Made by a program: the position numbers and the translations under genes. The notes beneath the pieces were generated by a model that worked only from the letters and a program-made list of their open reading frames with translations, had not been told where the DNA came from and did not search any database. A stretch of DNA of 9,269 nucleotides. Source: Pseudomonadota bacterium. GTDB taxonomy: Bacteria > Pseudomonadota > Alphaproteobacteria > Rhizobiales > Hyphomicrobiaceae. Below, one piece after another: positions 1-7,666 of the stretch; position 1 is the stretch's first letter, and the number at the start of each line of letters is the position of its first letter. The stretch spans positions 1-9,269 of the forward strand of contig JAEZHL010000248.1 of NCBI GenBank assembly GCA_023416575.1, read 5' to 3'.

Positions 1-2323
1 GAGCGACCTTGAGGACGTCGTCCATGCGCGCGACCGGGATGATCTCGAGAGCGTTCTTGATGCTCTCCGGGATATCGGCCAGATCCTTGGCGTTCTCCTC
101 CGGGATCAGCACCTTCTTGATGCCGGCTCTGAGCGCCGCCAGCAGCTTCTCCTTGAGGCCACCGATCGGCAGCACGCGACCACGCAGCGTGATCTCGCCC
201 GTCATGGCAACGTCCTTGCGTACCGCGATGCCGGTCAGCACGGAGATGATCGCCGTGACCATGGCGACACCGGCCGAGGGGCCATCCTTCGGCGTCGCGC
301 CCTCCGGCACGTGCACGTGGATGTCCTTGCGCTCGAACAGCGATGGCGGAATGCCAAAGTCCACCGAGCGCGACCGGACGTAGGCGTTGGCGGCCTGGAT
401 CGACTCCTTCATGACGTCGCGCAGGTTGCCGGTGACCGACATCTTGCCCTTGCCCGGCATCATGACGCCTTCGATGGTGAGGATCTCGCCACCGACTTCC
501 GTCCATGCGAGCCCGGTCACCACGCCGACTTGGTCCTCCAGCTCGGCCTCGCCGTAGCGGAACTTCGGCACACCGAGGTAGGATTCGATGTTCTCCGCCG
601 TCACCCGCACCGGACCCTTGGTCGAGGTCAGGATCTCCTTCACCGCCTTCCGCGCCAGCTTCGCGATCTCCCGCTCGAGGTTGCGGACGCCCGCCTCGCG
701 GGTGTAGCGCCGGATCAGGATCTGCAGCGCGGCATCGTCGACCGAGAATTCACCGGCCTCGAGTCCATGCGCCTGCTGCTGCCCCGGGATGAGGTGCCGC
801 TTGGCGATCTCGATCTTCTCGTCCTCGGTGTAACCCGCGATGCGGATGATCTCCATCCGGTCCATGAGCGCCGGCGGAATGTTGAGCGTGTTCGCCGTCG
901 TCACGAACATGACGTTCGACAGATCGTAGTCCACCTCGAGGTAGTGATCGTTGAACGACGAGTTCTGCTCCGGATCGAGCACCTCGAGCAACGCCGCCGC
1001 GGGATCACCACGGAAGTCGGAGCCCATCTTGTCGATCTCGTCCAGCAGGAACAACGGGTTGACCCGCTTCGCCTTGCGCATCGACTGGATCACCTTGCCG
1101 GGCATCGACCCGATGTAGGTGCGCCGGTGACCACGGATCTCCGCCTCGTCGCGCACACCGCCGAGCGACATGCGCACGAACTCGCGGCCGGTCGCGTTGG
1201 CGATCGACTTGCCGAGCGACGTCTTGCCGACGCCGGGCGGGCCGACAAGGCACAGGATCGGACCCTTGAGCTTGTTGGTCCGGTTCTGGACCGCCAGGTA
1301 CTCGACGATCCGCTCCTTGACCTTCTCGAGCCCGTAATGCTCCTTGTCGAGAACGTCCTGGGCCTCGCCGAGGTCCTTCTTGACCTTGCCCCGCACGCCC
1401 CAGGGGATCGACAGCAGCCAGTCGAGATAGTTGCGCACCACCGTCGCCTCGGCCGACATCGGGCTCATCTGCTTGAGCTTCTTCAGCTCCGCGATGGCCT
1501 TGTCCTTGGCTTCCTTCGACAGCTTGGTGTTCTCGATCTTCTCCTCGAACTCGGCGATGTCATCGCGCTCGTCGGTGTCGCCGAGCTCCTTCTGGATCGC
1601 CTTCATCTGCTCGTTGAGATAGTACTCGCGCTGCGTCTTCTCCATCTGACGCTTGACGCGGCTGCGGATCTTTTTCTCGACCTGCAGCACGGAGATCTCG
1701 CTCTCCATCAGCGCGTAGACACGCTCCAGGCGCTCCGAGATCATGGTGGTCTCGAGCACTTCCTGCTTGTCGGAGATCTTGATCGCGAGGTGCGAGGCGA
1801 TGGTGTCGGCGAGCTTCGAGTAGTCCTCGATCTGGCTGACGGTGCCGAGCACCTCCGGCGAGATCTTCTTGTTGAGCTTCACATAGCTCTCGAACTGCGA
1901 CACCGCAGAGCGGGCCAGGGCCTCGATCTCGTCCTTGGCGCCGATCGATTCGCCGACACGCTCCACCTCGGCCTCGAAGTAGTCCGGGTTGTCGGTGTAG
2001 CGCACGATGCGGGCGCGCGCGGTCCCTTCGACCAACACCTTGACCGTGCCGTCCGGCAGCTTCAGCAGCTGCAGCACGGAAGCCAGCGTGCCCATCTCGT
2101 AGATCGCGTCGGTCGCCGGGTCATCGTCGCCCGCGTTCTTCTGCGCCGCAAGCAGGATATGCTTGTCGGAGCGCATCACTTCTTCGAGAGCGTTGATCGA
2201 CTTCTCGCGTCCGACGAACAGCGGCACGATCATGTACGGGAAGACGACGATGTCGCGCAGCGGCAGAACCGGGAAAAGGTCCCTGCCAGCGCCTTTCTCT
2301 CTGGTCGGCTTAGCTTCGCTCAT
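1..2323 (-). CDS. lon: Lon ATP-dependent protease (LonA), C-terminus cut by window edge
   Basis: Lon is a cytoplasmic homohexameric AAA+ serine protease that unfolds and degrades misfolded proteins and short-lived regulators. The reading frame is open from the ATG at 2321-2323 to the left edge, giving 774 complete codons. LonA proteins are usually about 800-810 residues, so only about 30 residues should be missing. The start reads MSEAKPTREK. A long N-terminal substrate-binding domain with a helical, coiled region runs to about residue 340. The AAA+ module has Walker A GPPGVGKT at 361-368 and Walker B DEID at 428-431. The protease domain carries the catalytic dyad Ser683 (in PKDGPSAG) and Lys726 (second Lys of GGLKEKLL), spaced 43 residues apart as in E. 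coli Lon (S679/K722). A GGGAG lies 13 bases before the start and is a weak ribosome site. The gene follows clpX on the same strand. No frameshift or lost catalytic residue is visible. Confidence 0.97.
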   Translation of the reverse strand, partial: MSEAKPTREKGAGRDLFPVLPLRDIVVFPYMIVPLFVGREKSINALEEVMRSDKHILLAAQKNAGDDDPATDAIYEMGTLASVLQLLKLPDGTVKVLVEGTARARIVRYTDNPDYFEAEVERVGESIGAKDEIEALARSAVSQFESYVKLNKKISPEVLGTVSQIEDYSKLADTIASHLAIKISDKQEVLETTMISERLERVYALMESEISVLQVEKKIRSRVKRQMEKTQREYYLNEQMKAIQKELGDTDERDDIAEFEEKIENTKLSKEAKDKAIAELKKLKQMSPMSAEATVVRNYLDWLLSIPWGVRGKVKKDLGEAQDVLDKEHYGLEKVKERIVEYLAVQNRTNKLKGPILCLVGPPGVGKTSLGKSIANATGREFVRMSLGGVRDEAEIRGHRRTYIGSMPGKVIQSMRKAKRVNPLFLLDEIDKMGSDFRGDPAAALLEVLDPEQNSSFNDHYLEVDYDLSNVMFVTTANTLNIPPALMDRMEIIRIAGYTEDEKIEIAKRHLIPGQQQAHGLEAGEFSVDDAALQILIRRYTREAGVRNLEREIAKLARKAVKEILTSTKGPVRVTAENIESYLGVPKFRYGEAELEDQVGVVTGLAWTEVGGEILTIEGVMMPGKGKMSVTGNLRDVMKESIQAANAYVRSRSVDFGIPPSLFERKDIHVHVPEGATPKDGPSAGVAMVTAIISVLTGIAVRKDVAMTGEITLRGRVLPIGGLKEKLLAALRAGIKKVLIPEENAKDLADIPESIKNALEIIPVARMDDVLKVA

Positions 2324-2503
2324 TGCTGTTCTCTAACTCCCTGCGCCCCACGCGCACCGCGCCTCGAAATCCCTGGGGTGCCAACCTGCGGACTTTCTGC
2401 CTTCCCCGCTTCTCAGCGATTCCAAGCTGTCCGACGTCGGCGCCACGGGTAGAGATCTGACCCACTTCACCGGAAGAGCCGCTTTCGCCATCCGCTTACG
2501 CTG

Positions 2504-2530
2504 CGATGGGATAGCTCCGGCCGACTCAAT
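2504..2530 (-). promoter_or_regulatory. Possible heat-shock (sigma-32-like) promoter for lon
   Basis: On the minus strand ATTGAGT (2530-2524) and CCCATCG (2510-2504) are separated by 13 bases. This resembles the sigma-32 pattern CTTGAAA - 11 to 16 bases - CCCCATnT, with the TTGA and CCCAT cores kept. It lies about 180 bases before the lon start codon, downstream of a hairpin that may end clpX transcription. Lon is under heat-shock control in many proteobacteria, so the position makes sense. The match is partial and was found by eye. Confidence 0.33.
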
Positions 2531-2539
2531 GATACCTCA

Positions 2540-2571
2540 GCCCGAGACACTCTGAGATAAGTACCTCGGGC
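2540..2571 (-). terminator. Hairpin between clpX and lon, possible terminator or attenuator
   Basis: GCCCGAG (2571-2565) and CTCGGGC (2546-2540) form a perfect 7-bp stem on the minus strand around an 18-base loop. Inside the loop ACT/AGT can add three pairs after a 2x2 internal loop. It starts 51 bases after the clpX stop codon. There is no run of T after the stem, so it is not a clear intrinsic terminator. It could be a transcript-end stabiliser or a regulatory hairpin. Confidence 0.35.
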
Positions 2572-2622
2572 CCGCACTCAAGTCCGCCACGCGACAGCCG
2601 CACAAACGGCCGCAGCAGCCCA

Positions 2623-3876
2623 TCAGGCGCTGGAGCCTTTTTCCTCAGCACGCTCCGAATAGATGCGCAGCGGACGTGCACCACCTTCGACCACCTCGGG
2701 TCCGATGACGATTTCCTCGACACCCTTGAAGCTCGGCAGCTCGAACATAGTCTCGAGGAGGATCGCCTCCATGATCGATCTCAATCCACGCGCCCCGGTC
2801 TTGCGCTCGATCGCCTTGCGCGCGATCGCCTTCAGGGCTTCGTGCGTGATCGTGAGCTTCACGTCCTCCATCTCGAAGAGACGCTGATACTGCTTCACCA
2901 GCGCATTCTTCGGCTCGGAGAGGATCTGAACCAGGGCCTCCTCGTCGAGGTCCTCGAGCGTCGCGATCACGGGCAAGCGGCCGATGAACTCCGGGATCAG
3001 ACCGAACTTCAGCAGATCCTCCGGCTCGACCTCGCGCAGCACCTCGCCGGTGCGACGCTCGTCGGGCGCTATGACCCGCGCGCCGAAGCCAATCGACGTG
3101 CCTTTGCCGCGACGCGAGATGATCTTCTCCAGCCCTGCGAAAGCACCTCCGCAGATGAACAGAATATTCGTCGTATCCACCTGCAGGAATTCTTGCTGCG
3201 GATGCTTGCGCCCACCTTGCGGCGGCACGCTGGCGACCGTGCCTTCCATGATCTTCAAGAGCGCCTGCTGCACGCCCTCACCCGAAACATCACGGGTGAT
3301 CGAGGGATTGTCAGACTTGCGGCTGATCTTGTCGACCTCGTCGATGTAGACGATCCCGCGCTGCGCCCGTTCGACGTTGTAGTCCGCCGACTGCAGCAAC
3401 TTCAGGATGATATTCTCGACATCCTCGCCGACATACCCCGCCTCGGTGAGCGTGGTGGCGTCGGCCATCGTGAACGGCACGTCCAGGATGCGGGCCAGCG
3501 TCTGGGCCAGCAGAGTCTTGCCGCAGCCGGTCGGCCCGACGAGCAGGATGTTCGACTTCGCGAGCTCGACGTCGTTGTTCTTGGCTGCGTGGTTGAGCCG
3601 CTTGTAGTGGTTGTGCACCGCCACCGACAGCACGCGCTTCGCGTGATCCTGGCCGATGACGTACGAATCGAGAACTGTCTTGATCTCGTGCGGGGAGGGC
3701 ACGCCATCGCGGGACTTCACCAGGGTGTTCTTGTTTTCTTCCCGGATGATGTCCATGCACAGCTCGACGCATTCGTCGCAGATGAACACGGTCGGGCCGG
3801 CGATGAGCTTGCGCACTTCGTGCTGGCTCTTGCCGCAGAAGGAGCAATACAGGGTATTCTTCTCTTGCTGGGCCAT
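2623..3876 (-). CDS. clpX: ClpX, ATP-binding unfoldase subunit of ClpXP protease
   Basis: ClpX is the AAA+ hexamer that recognises tagged or regulatory proteins, unfolds them with ATP and feeds them into ClpP. The product is 417 residues, normal for the family, with every functional motif in place. The N-terminal zinc-binding domain uses Cys11, Cys14, Cys33 and Cys36. Walker A is GPTGCGKT (114-121), the substrate-gripping pore loop GYVG is 147-150, and Walker B has Asp179-Glu180 in YIDEVDK. The RKH loop is 223-225, the ClpP-docking IGF loop is 262-264, the arginine-finger region is EFIGRLP (Arg300), and the sensor-2 motif is GARGLR (361-366). The start is supported by GGTGAG about 8 bases upstream and by the typical MAQQEKNTLYCSFCGKSQ opening. 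It lies 355 bases after clpP on the same strand, which allows its own promoter as well as read-through. Confidence 0.98.
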   Translation of the reverse strand: MAQQEKNTLYCSFCGKSQHEVRKLIAGPTVFICDECVELCMDIIREENKNTLVKSRDGVPSPHEIKTVLDSYVIGQDHAKRVLSVAVHNHYKRLNHAAKNNDVELAKSNILLVGPTGCGKTLLAQTLARILDVPFTMADATTLTEAGYVGEDVENIILKLLQSADYNVERAQRGIVYIDEVDKISRKSDNPSITRDVSGEGVQQALLKIMEGTVASVPPQGGRKHPQQEFLQVDTTNILFICGGAFAGLEKIISRRGKGTSIGFGARVIAPDERRTGEVLREVEPEDLLKFGLIPEFIGRLPVIATLEDLDEEALVQILSEPKNALVKQYQRLFEMEDVKLTITHEALKAIARKAIERKTGARGLRSIMEAILLETMFELPSFKGVEEIVIGPEVVEGGARPLRIYSERAEEKGSSA

Positions 3877-4231
3877 TCGATCGTCTCACCCTCGCCGGAA
3901 GGCTCTAAAATTTACAGTTCTTGAGCACTGCACGGTAGTCTGACAGGCACTGGCTCCATTTAGCCGATCTGAGCACGCTAAGCGCGTCGGGATCAAGAAT
4001 GGATTAATGAATCCGTCACCATGCAGTTTCCACGGACTCGCGTTGGACCCTCGAACGGCCACGCGCGAACGCCGAGGCCGAAACGATGCTGGCACATATT
4101 GGCCGCATTGCGGTCCAAGCGAAAATGCCCGGGTGTTTGTGCGTCTGGTGCAGTGCCTTATCGCCGCGCCCAAAAATACCGGCGCGGCGGTCCCGTCCAA
4201 ATGCAGCGGATGCCGTGAAGAAAGCCTCAGA
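3877..4231. other. Intergenic region between clpP and clpX
   Basis: This 355-base gap holds no gene I can support. The frames that cross it run into the flanking genes out of phase and have no convincing ribosome site. It contains a strong GC hairpin near the clpP end (listed separately) and a small inverted repeat GGATT-AATG-AATCC at 4001-4014 that includes a GANTC site, the target of the CcrM methylase of alphaproteobacteria. A clpX promoter is expected here. AT-rich TAAATT on the minus strand just before the clpX ribosome site could be part of one, but no well-spaced -35 partner was found. Confidence 0.5.
4162..4189 (-). terminator. Strong GC hairpin after clpP, possible terminator or processing stem
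   Basis: On the minus strand CGCCGCGCC (4189-4181) and GGCGCGGCG (4170-4162) form a perfect 9-bp stem with a 10-base loop, GGTATTTTTG. It begins about 43 bases after the clpP stop codon. No T-run follows, so termination would be weak or factor-dependent. It may instead protect the clpP transcript end or attenuate read-through into clpX. Confidence 0.45.
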
Positions 4232-4876
4232 TCATGAGGGCTTGTTACCAACGGCCGCCTCGAATTCCTCGCGCCTGAGCATGACGCGGTCGACAAGTCC
4301 GAACTCGCAGGCCTGCTCAGCATCCATGAAATAGTCACGGTCGAGCGTACGTTCAATGGTCTCGTAGTCCCGGCCCGTATGCTTGACGTAGATCTCGTTG
4401 AGCCGCCGTTTCATCTTAATGATGTCCTCGGCGTGACGCTCGATGTCCGAGACCTGACCGGAGAAGCCACCGGACGGCTGGTGCACCATGATGCGCGCGT
4501 TGGGCAGCGCATAACGCATGCCCTTGTCTCCCGCGCACAGCAGCAGGGAGCCCATGGAGGCCGCCTGACCGATGCACAGCGTCGCCACCGGCGGCCGGAT
4601 CAACTGCATCGTGTCGTAGATGGCCATACCCGACGTCACCACGCCACCGGGCGAGTTGATGTACATCGAGATCTCTTTCTTGGGGTTCTCCGCCTCCAGA
4701 AAGAGAAGCTGCATGCAGATCGACGCCGACGACTGGTCCTCGATGGGACCGGTCACGAAGATGATCCGCTCCTTCAGCAGCCGTGAGGGAAGGTCGTAGC
4801 CCCGCTCGCCGCGGGTCGTTTGCTCGACCACCATCGGCCAGAACGTGTTGGTCAAGGTGCTGACGGGGTCGCGCAT
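4232..4876 (-). CDS. clpP: ClpP, proteolytic subunit of ATP-dependent Clp protease
   Basis: ClpP forms the 14-subunit barrel-shaped serine peptidase that degrades proteins delivered by ClpX or ClpA. The product is 214 residues. The catalytic triad is Ser107 (in GQAASMGS), His132 (in MVHQPSGG) and Asp181 (in DRDYFM). The spacings of 25 and 49 residues match E. coli Ser97/His122/Asp171. The oxyanion-region motif NSPGG is at 74-78. I chose the ATG at 4876 because AGGAG lies 9 bases upstream and the protein then begins MRDPVSTLTN, the usual alphaproteobacterial start. The frame stays open to 4981, but that extension is Cys-rich, starts with TTG and overlaps a possible promoter. The gene lies between tig and clpX, the common arrangement, and supplies the protease half of ClpXP. 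Confidence 0.97.
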   Translation of the reverse strand: MRDPVSTLTNTFWPMVVEQTTRGERGYDLPSRLLKERIIFVTGPIEDQSSASICMQLLFLEAENPKKEISMYINSPGGVVTSGMAIYDTMQLIRPPVATLCIGQAASMGSLLLCAGDKGMRYALPNARIMVHQPSGGFSGQVSDIERHAEDIIKMKRRLNEIYVKHTGRDYETIERTLDRDYFMDAEQACEFGLVDRVMLRREEFEAAVGNKPS

Positions 4877-4953
4877 GGGCTCGTTCTCCTGCTCGCGAGC
4901 CGCTGGATTGGCAGCAGCTCGCTCGTGGCCGGTTGGGAAGGCATGAGACTCAC

Positions 4954-4981
4954 AATGTAGGCAATTGCAGCATGTAAGCAA
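4954..4981 (-). promoter_or_regulatory. Possible clpP promoter with internal direct repeat
   Basis: On the minus strand TTGCTT (4981-4976) and TACATT (4959-4954) are 16 bases apart, an acceptable sigma-70 type arrangement. They lie about 80 bases before the clpP start and downstream of the tig terminator. The same stretch contains two near-identical 10-base copies, TTGCTTACAT and TTGCCTACAT, whose starts are 17 bases apart. That could be an operator or could simply create the promoter-like match. No transcription start is known, so this is a candidate only. Confidence 0.35.
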
Positions 4982-5044
4982 TCGCCACGCTGAGCGGGAG
5001 ATGCCTCCTCCTCAAACTCGGGCGTATTTCAATCTGAGGTAGCT

Positions 5045-5078
5045 AACAACGGGGTGGAACGCAACCGGCACCACCCCG
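5045..5078 (-). terminator. Probable intrinsic terminator of tig
   Basis: On the minus strand CGGGGTGG (5078-5071) and CCACCCCG (5057-5050) form a perfect 8-bp GC-rich stem around a 13-base loop, followed at once by TTGTT (5049-5045). It begins about 13 bases after the tig stop codon. Position, stem strength and the short T-rich tail fit Rho-independent termination, though the tail is short. Confidence 0.65.
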
Positions 5079-5091
5079 CACCGTTGCCGCA

Positions 5092-6441
5092 TCAGTCCTC
5101 GTCGGACTCAGCCTTGAAGAGCTCCTCGCGGTCCACCTTCTTGTCAACGGGCTTGGCCTGCTCGACGATCAGGTCGACGACCTTTTCCTCGTAGATCGGC
5201 GCCCGCAGCTCGGCGATGGCGTTGGGGTTCTTCTCGTAGAACTCGTAAACCATCCGCTCCTGGCCCGGGTACCGGCGCGCCTGCTCCATGAGTGCCCGGC
5301 GCAGCTCGTCCTGCGACACCTGGATCTGGTTCTTCTCGCCGACCTCGCCGAGGACGAGGCCCAGCCTCACCCGCCGCTCGGCGATCTTCCGGTACTCTTC
5401 CTTGGCCTGCTCCTCGGTCTTGCCTTCGTCCTCGAAGCTCCGGCCGGCCTGCTTCAGGCCCTCGGTGACCTGCCGCCAGATGCCTTCGAACTCGCGGTCG
5501 ACCAGCGAGGGCGGCAGCGCGAAGTCGTGCCGCTTCTCCAGCTCGTCGAGCAGCGCGCGCTTCAGCTTGTTGCGCGAGGCCTGGGCATATTCACGCTTGA
5601 TCTGCTCGGTGACGAGCTCACGCAGGTTTGCAAGGTTCTCCGCGCCGAGGGTCTTGGCGAATTCGTCGTCGATCGCCGGCCGCTTGGGCGCGCCGACTTC
5701 CTTCACCTTGACGTCGAAGGTCGCTTCCTTGCCCGCCAGCGACTTCTCCGGATACTCGGCCGGGAACGTCGCCGTGACCGTGCGCTCATCGCCAGCCTTG
5801 GCGCCCTTGAGGCCATCCTCGAAACCGGGGATGAAACCACCCTGGCCGAGCACGACGTTGATGCCTTCGCCGGCGCCGCCCTCGAATGGCTCGCCGTCAA
5901 TTTTGCCGACGAAGTCGATCGTCAGGCGATCTCCATCCTCGGCGGCCCGGCCCTCGGCCGCTTCGTAGCTGACGCTGCGCTCGACGAGCTGGTTGATGGC
6001 ATCATCGACCGCCTTCTCGTCCACGTCGGCGACCGGGCGCTCGAGCTTGAGCTCTGCGAAGTCGATCAGGTTGATGTCGGGCAGCACCTCGAAGGACATG
6101 TTGAACGACAGGTCCGCCTGTCCTGACATGACCTTTTCGATTTCCTGCTGGTCCTCGGTCAGCTCGATCTGCGGCTGGAAGGCAGGCCGCTCCTTGCGCT
6201 CGCTGACCGCATCCCGGCTCTTCTCCTCGATCGTCTGCTGCAGCACCTCTCCCATCACGGAGCGGCCGTAGACCTTCTTCAGGTGCTGAATCGGCACCTT
6301 GCCCTTGCGGAAGCCCTTGAGCTGCACCCGATCCTTGAGCTCGTCTAGCCTAGCGTCGAAACGGGCCCCGATTTCACTGGCGTCAACCACCACCTTGAGC
6401 TGGCGCTTCAAGCCGTCCGATTGCGTTTCCGTTACCTGCAT
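5092..6441 (-). CDS. tig: Trigger factor, ribosome-associated chaperone and peptidyl-prolyl isomerase
   Basis: Trigger factor docks at the ribosome exit tunnel, shields nascent chains and catalyses prolyl isomerisation. The product is 449 residues, close to the family norm. The N-terminal ribosome-binding domain has the signature GFRKGKVP at 43-50. The FKBP-type PPIase domain spans roughly 170-248 (GDRLTIDFVGK, then FIPGFEDGL at 203-211). The long helical C-terminal chaperone domain ends in an acidic tail, AESDED. The start at 6441 is chosen because MQVTETQSDG matches family N-termini. The frame extends upstream only because it stays open through the tRNA. Just before the start the minus strand has a tandem TCAGGTT TCAGGTT. 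The upstream copy places AGG 10 bases from the ATG, so the ribosome site is weak. It lies 89 bases after tRNA-Leu and before clpP, and is probably its own unit given the terminator that follows. Confidence 0.97.
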   Translation of the reverse strand: MQVTETQSDGLKRQLKVVVDASEIGARFDARLDELKDRVQLKGFRKGKVPIQHLKKVYGRSVMGEVLQQTIEEKSRDAVSERKERPAFQPQIELTEDQQEIEKVMSGQADLSFNMSFEVLPDINLIDFAELKLERPVADVDEKAVDDAINQLVERSVSYEAAEGRAAEDGDRLTIDFVGKIDGEPFEGGAGEGINVVLGQGGFIPGFEDGLKGAKAGDERTVTATFPAEYPEKSLAGKEATFDVKVKEVGAPKRPAIDDEFAKTLGAENLANLRELVTEQIKREYAQASRNKLKRALLDELEKRHDFALPPSLVDREFEGIWRQVTEGLKQAGRSFEDEGKTEEQAKEEYRKIAERRVRLGLVLGEVGEKNQIQVSQDELRRALMEQARRYPGQERMVYEFYEKNPNAIAELRAPIYEEKVVDLIVEQAKPVDKKVDREELFKAESDED

Positions 6442-6530
6442 GAACCTGAAACCTGATTGGTGATCCGTTTCGCAAACCCTGGGGGACCCGGCGTCAAACG
6501 CCCGCCACCCGCCACAATCCGTTAGTCGCA

Positions 6531-6615
<85 letters not shown>

Positions 6616-6862
6616 GACCCTGCGCGCATGAGCCGGCAATCCGACTCACGAGCACCGCAGCCCTCGCGTCGTACGACAGCCGCCGCCCCCGCACAACCGG
6701 CAGGAGCGCAGGCTTGCCACCCACGCAAATAAGGCCCGCGCGGACATATATCTGGCCAAGTCCCATAAGATCAATGGAGAAGTTGGCGCTCGCGATTCGG
6801 GGGGGTACGCGTTCGCGGGGACGCTTGAGATCGCTCATATCAGCAATAGCAGGGACGACTTC
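6616..6862. other. Divergent intergenic region between tRNA-Leu and the FecR-domain gene
   Basis: This 247-base gap must carry the tRNA-Leu promoter (leftward) and that of the FecR-domain gene (rightward). I see no confident -35/-10 pair for either. An AT-rich patch, ACATATATC, near 6744-6752 and TTGCCA at 6714-6719 are promoter-like pieces but are badly spaced. AGGGA at 6851-6855 is the ribosome site of the following gene. No small gene is supported here. Confidence 0.4.
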
Positions 6863-7528
6863 ATGCTCGGAGCCATCACAGCCCGCCGCCTTCCAGCGCT
6901 CGCAGCCGGAATCATCGCGATCACCGCGACGGTCACTCTCGCCGCCACCAGCAAGCCTACGCGGCCCAAGGAGCGGGTAGGTGTCATCGAGCGGGCGCAG
7001 GGCGAGGTCCTCGTCGAGCGAAACGGCCTGACCAGCACTGTAACGGAGGGGCACGCGATAACCCGTCGCGATTATCTGATCACCGGGCCGAATTCCCGCC
7101 TCCTGCTCTCGTTCGATGACGGCAGCCGGCTGGCGGTCGGTGAGAACGCGCTGCTCGTTGTCGCCGATTTCATGCGCGAGGAAGGGCGGCGAAGCGGCGC
7201 GCTGATCCTCGACCTGATCCGTGGCGCCATCCGCCTGGTCACCGCCAAACCGGAGATCGCGCCAGACAAGCGCGTCGAGGTTCGCACTGCGGCGGCCACG
7301 ATCAGTTCGCAATGGATGGACCTTTGGAGCGGGCCGGTGGACGACAAGCTGGCCGTGCTCGTGATTCAGGGCAAGGTCGACGTGCGCAACGATGCCGGCC
7401 GGGTGACTCTCGACCGCAAACGGCACGCCACCATCGTCTCCGAGCGCGTCAGCGCGCCCGAGAAGCCGGCCATCTGGTCCACGAGCCGGACCAGGGACAT
7501 GCTCCATACCGTGGCCTTCAGCAAGTAG
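6863..7528 (+). CDS. Exported FecR-domain protein of unknown function
   Basis: The product is 221 residues. Residues 1-28 form a signal peptide: a short basic start, a hydrophobic core (ALAAGIIAITATVTLA) and a likely cleavage near LAA at 26-28, so the rest should be periplasmic or membrane-anchored. Residues about 40-190 resemble a FecR domain, with VIERAQGEVLVERNG, then YLITGPNSRLLLSFDDGSRL, then LAVLVIQGKVDVRN, the usual order of beta-strand motifs. The region normally reading like ATIGVRGTEF is here ATISSQWMDLW, so the RGT core is lost. The start is supported by AGGGA 7 bases upstream. No FecI-type sigma factor or TonB receptor is adjacent, so a role in iron signalling is not supported. 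Stand-alone FecR-domain proteins of alphaproteobacteria are mostly uncharacterised envelope proteins. The domain call is by eye. Confidence 0.8.
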   Translation: MLGAITARRLPALAAGIIAITATVTLAATSKPTRPKERVGVIERAQGEVLVERNGLTSTVTEGHAITRRDYLITGPNSRLLLSFDDGSRLAVGENALLVVADFMREEGRRSGALILDLIRGAIRLVTAKPEIAPDKRVEVRTAAATISSQWMDLWSGPVDDKLAVLVIQGKVDVRNDAGRVTLDRKRHATIVSERVSAPEKPAIWSTSRTRDMLHTVAFSK

Positions 7529-7537
7529 ACCGCGCGC

Positions 7538-7563
7538 GGCGGTGGCGCTCATGAGCTGCCGCC
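7538..7563 (+). terminator. Hairpin just after the FecR-domain gene, possible terminator
   Basis: GGCGGTGGC (7538-7546) and GCTGCCGCC (7555-7563) form a 9-bp stem with two G-U pairs and an 8-base loop, starting 10 bases after the stop codon. No T-run follows. A second, weaker hairpin downstream does have one. Confidence 0.4.
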
Positions 7564-7595
7564 GAACAGCCTCGCGTTGGTTGATCAAGCAGGCA

Positions 7596-7623
7596 GCCGG
7601 AGGAGCGAAGCCGGCATCGTTTT
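7596..7623 (+). terminator. Weak hairpin with T-tract, alternative terminator
   Basis: GCCGG (7596-7600) and CCGGC (7611-7615) form a 5-bp stem with a 10-base loop. It is followed 4 bases later by TTTT (7620-7623). It could end the FecR-domain transcript ahead of the cysteine synthase leader. The stem is short. Confidence 0.28.
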
Positions 7624-7666
7624 CTGCAAACGTCTCCGTGAGCGCAATCCCTTTCTAAAGGTGTAA

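Noticed and set aside
311..2452. 713-codon open frame on the plus strand opposite lon
   Set aside because: Its composition is that of a mirror frame (rich in Leu, Asp, His, Arg, Val) of a GC-rich gene, and it lies opposite an unmistakable lon. It shows no ribosome site or recognisable domain.
2842..3924. 360-codon open frame on the plus strand opposite clpX
   Set aside because: Same mirror-frame composition, fully opposite clpX, whose motifs are all intact on the other strand.
3924..4157. Distant inverted copies of GCACTGCAC / GTGCAGTGC in the clpP-clpX gap
   Set aside because: Nine-base complementarity across about 220 bases is not surprising by chance in a region this long.
4877..4981. 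35-codon N-terminal extension of clpP
   Set aside because: It starts at TTG without a ribosome site, is not like ClpP N-termini, and overlaps a possible promoter. The ATG at 4876 has AGGAG and the expected MRDPVS start.
6442..6530. Possible terminator between tRNA-Leu and tig (GGCGT-TTG-ACGCC)
   Set aside because: Only a 5-bp stem with a 3-base loop and no T-tail, so not enough to call.
7637..7661. CGTGA ... CTAAAGG, reminiscent of the 3' part of SAM-II riboswitches
   Set aside because: I could not find the required upstream P1 partner or pseudoknot pairing, and the element lies too far from the cysteine synthase ribosome site. An Infernal search would settle it.
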